Positions 43,043 through 43,043 of a stretch of DNA of 43,043 nt are shown here, piece after piece. The translations under genes and the position numbers were made by a program. Numbering within the stretch: the stretch's first letter is position 1; every line of letters starts with the position of its first letter. The stretch is from Bacillus sp. CHD6a (GTDB lineage: Bacteria; Bacillota; Bacilli; Bacillales; Bacillaceae_I). The notes below the pieces were generated by a model that was not told where the DNA came from, did no database searches, and saw nothing but the letters and a program-made list of their open reading frames with translations. Location: NCBI RefSeq assembly GCF_001293645.1, contig NZ_LBMD01000032.1, positions 1 through 43,043 of the forward strand, in the 5' to 3' direction.

Positions 43043-43043
43043 A

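Overview
The window looks like a chromosomal segment of a Bacillaceae bacterium related to, but not identical with, Bacillus subtilis. The evidence is AT-rich DNA, strong AGGAGG-type ribosome binding sites, sigma-A, sigma-B, Zur, Fur and CcpA type sites, and a gene order that follows the B. subtilis ytmA-ytl-ytkD-dps-luxS-ytiB-ythAB-mnt-men-glg neighbourhood. No phage, integrase, transposase or CRISPR array is visible. The synteny and family names come from my knowledge of these proteins, not from a database search.

Layout. (1) 1-6.2 kb: a hydrolase (YtmA), a SsuA/THI5-type ABC importer (YtlA, YtlC, YtlD), the Nudix hydrolase YtkD, small proteins including a holin-like membrane protein, and Dps behind a sigma-B type promoter. 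(2) 6.2-18.1 kb: a metal-homeostasis island. It holds YcgQ/YcgR, a flavoprotein, ZagA (YciC), a ZnuA-type lipoprotein with a long His/Glu repeat, and a second COG0523 GTPase with a nine-His run. LuxS, YidD and a carbonic anhydrase are interleaved. A bd-type quinol oxidase (YthAB) and a DUF2325 protein behind a Fur-type operator follow. Four Zur-type palindromes precede the flavoprotein, ZagA, ZnuA and the second GTPase. (3) 18.5-22.5 kb: mntABCD, where MntC carries a C-terminal DtxR/MntR-like extension. (4) 22.8-31.6 kb: menaquinone synthesis, menF-D-H-B-E-C on the minus strand with menA divergent. (5) 31.7-33.8 kb: YteA, a DUF1801 protein and a class 3 lipase. (6) 34.3-42.3 kb: the glycogen operon glgB-C-D-A-P with two CcpA-like (cre) sites upstream. 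(7) 42.8-43.04 kb: three tRNA genes (Asn, Ser, Glu) on the minus strand.

How it works together. Zinc-starvation genes sit next to the manganese importer and a Fur-type iron-responsive promoter, so three metal regulons meet within about 14 kb. Menaquinone made by the men genes is the likely electron donor for the YthAB oxidase.

Two dispersed repeat families occur in intergenic DNA. One is a short palindrome with core GGGGTCAGACCCC followed by ACGTCGAA (three copies). The other is a roughly 130-bp foldable element (three copies, two of them facing each other between the lipase gene and glgP). The most novel-looking points are the Zur-box flavoprotein, the 39-bp tandem repeat inside znuA, and the two repeat families.
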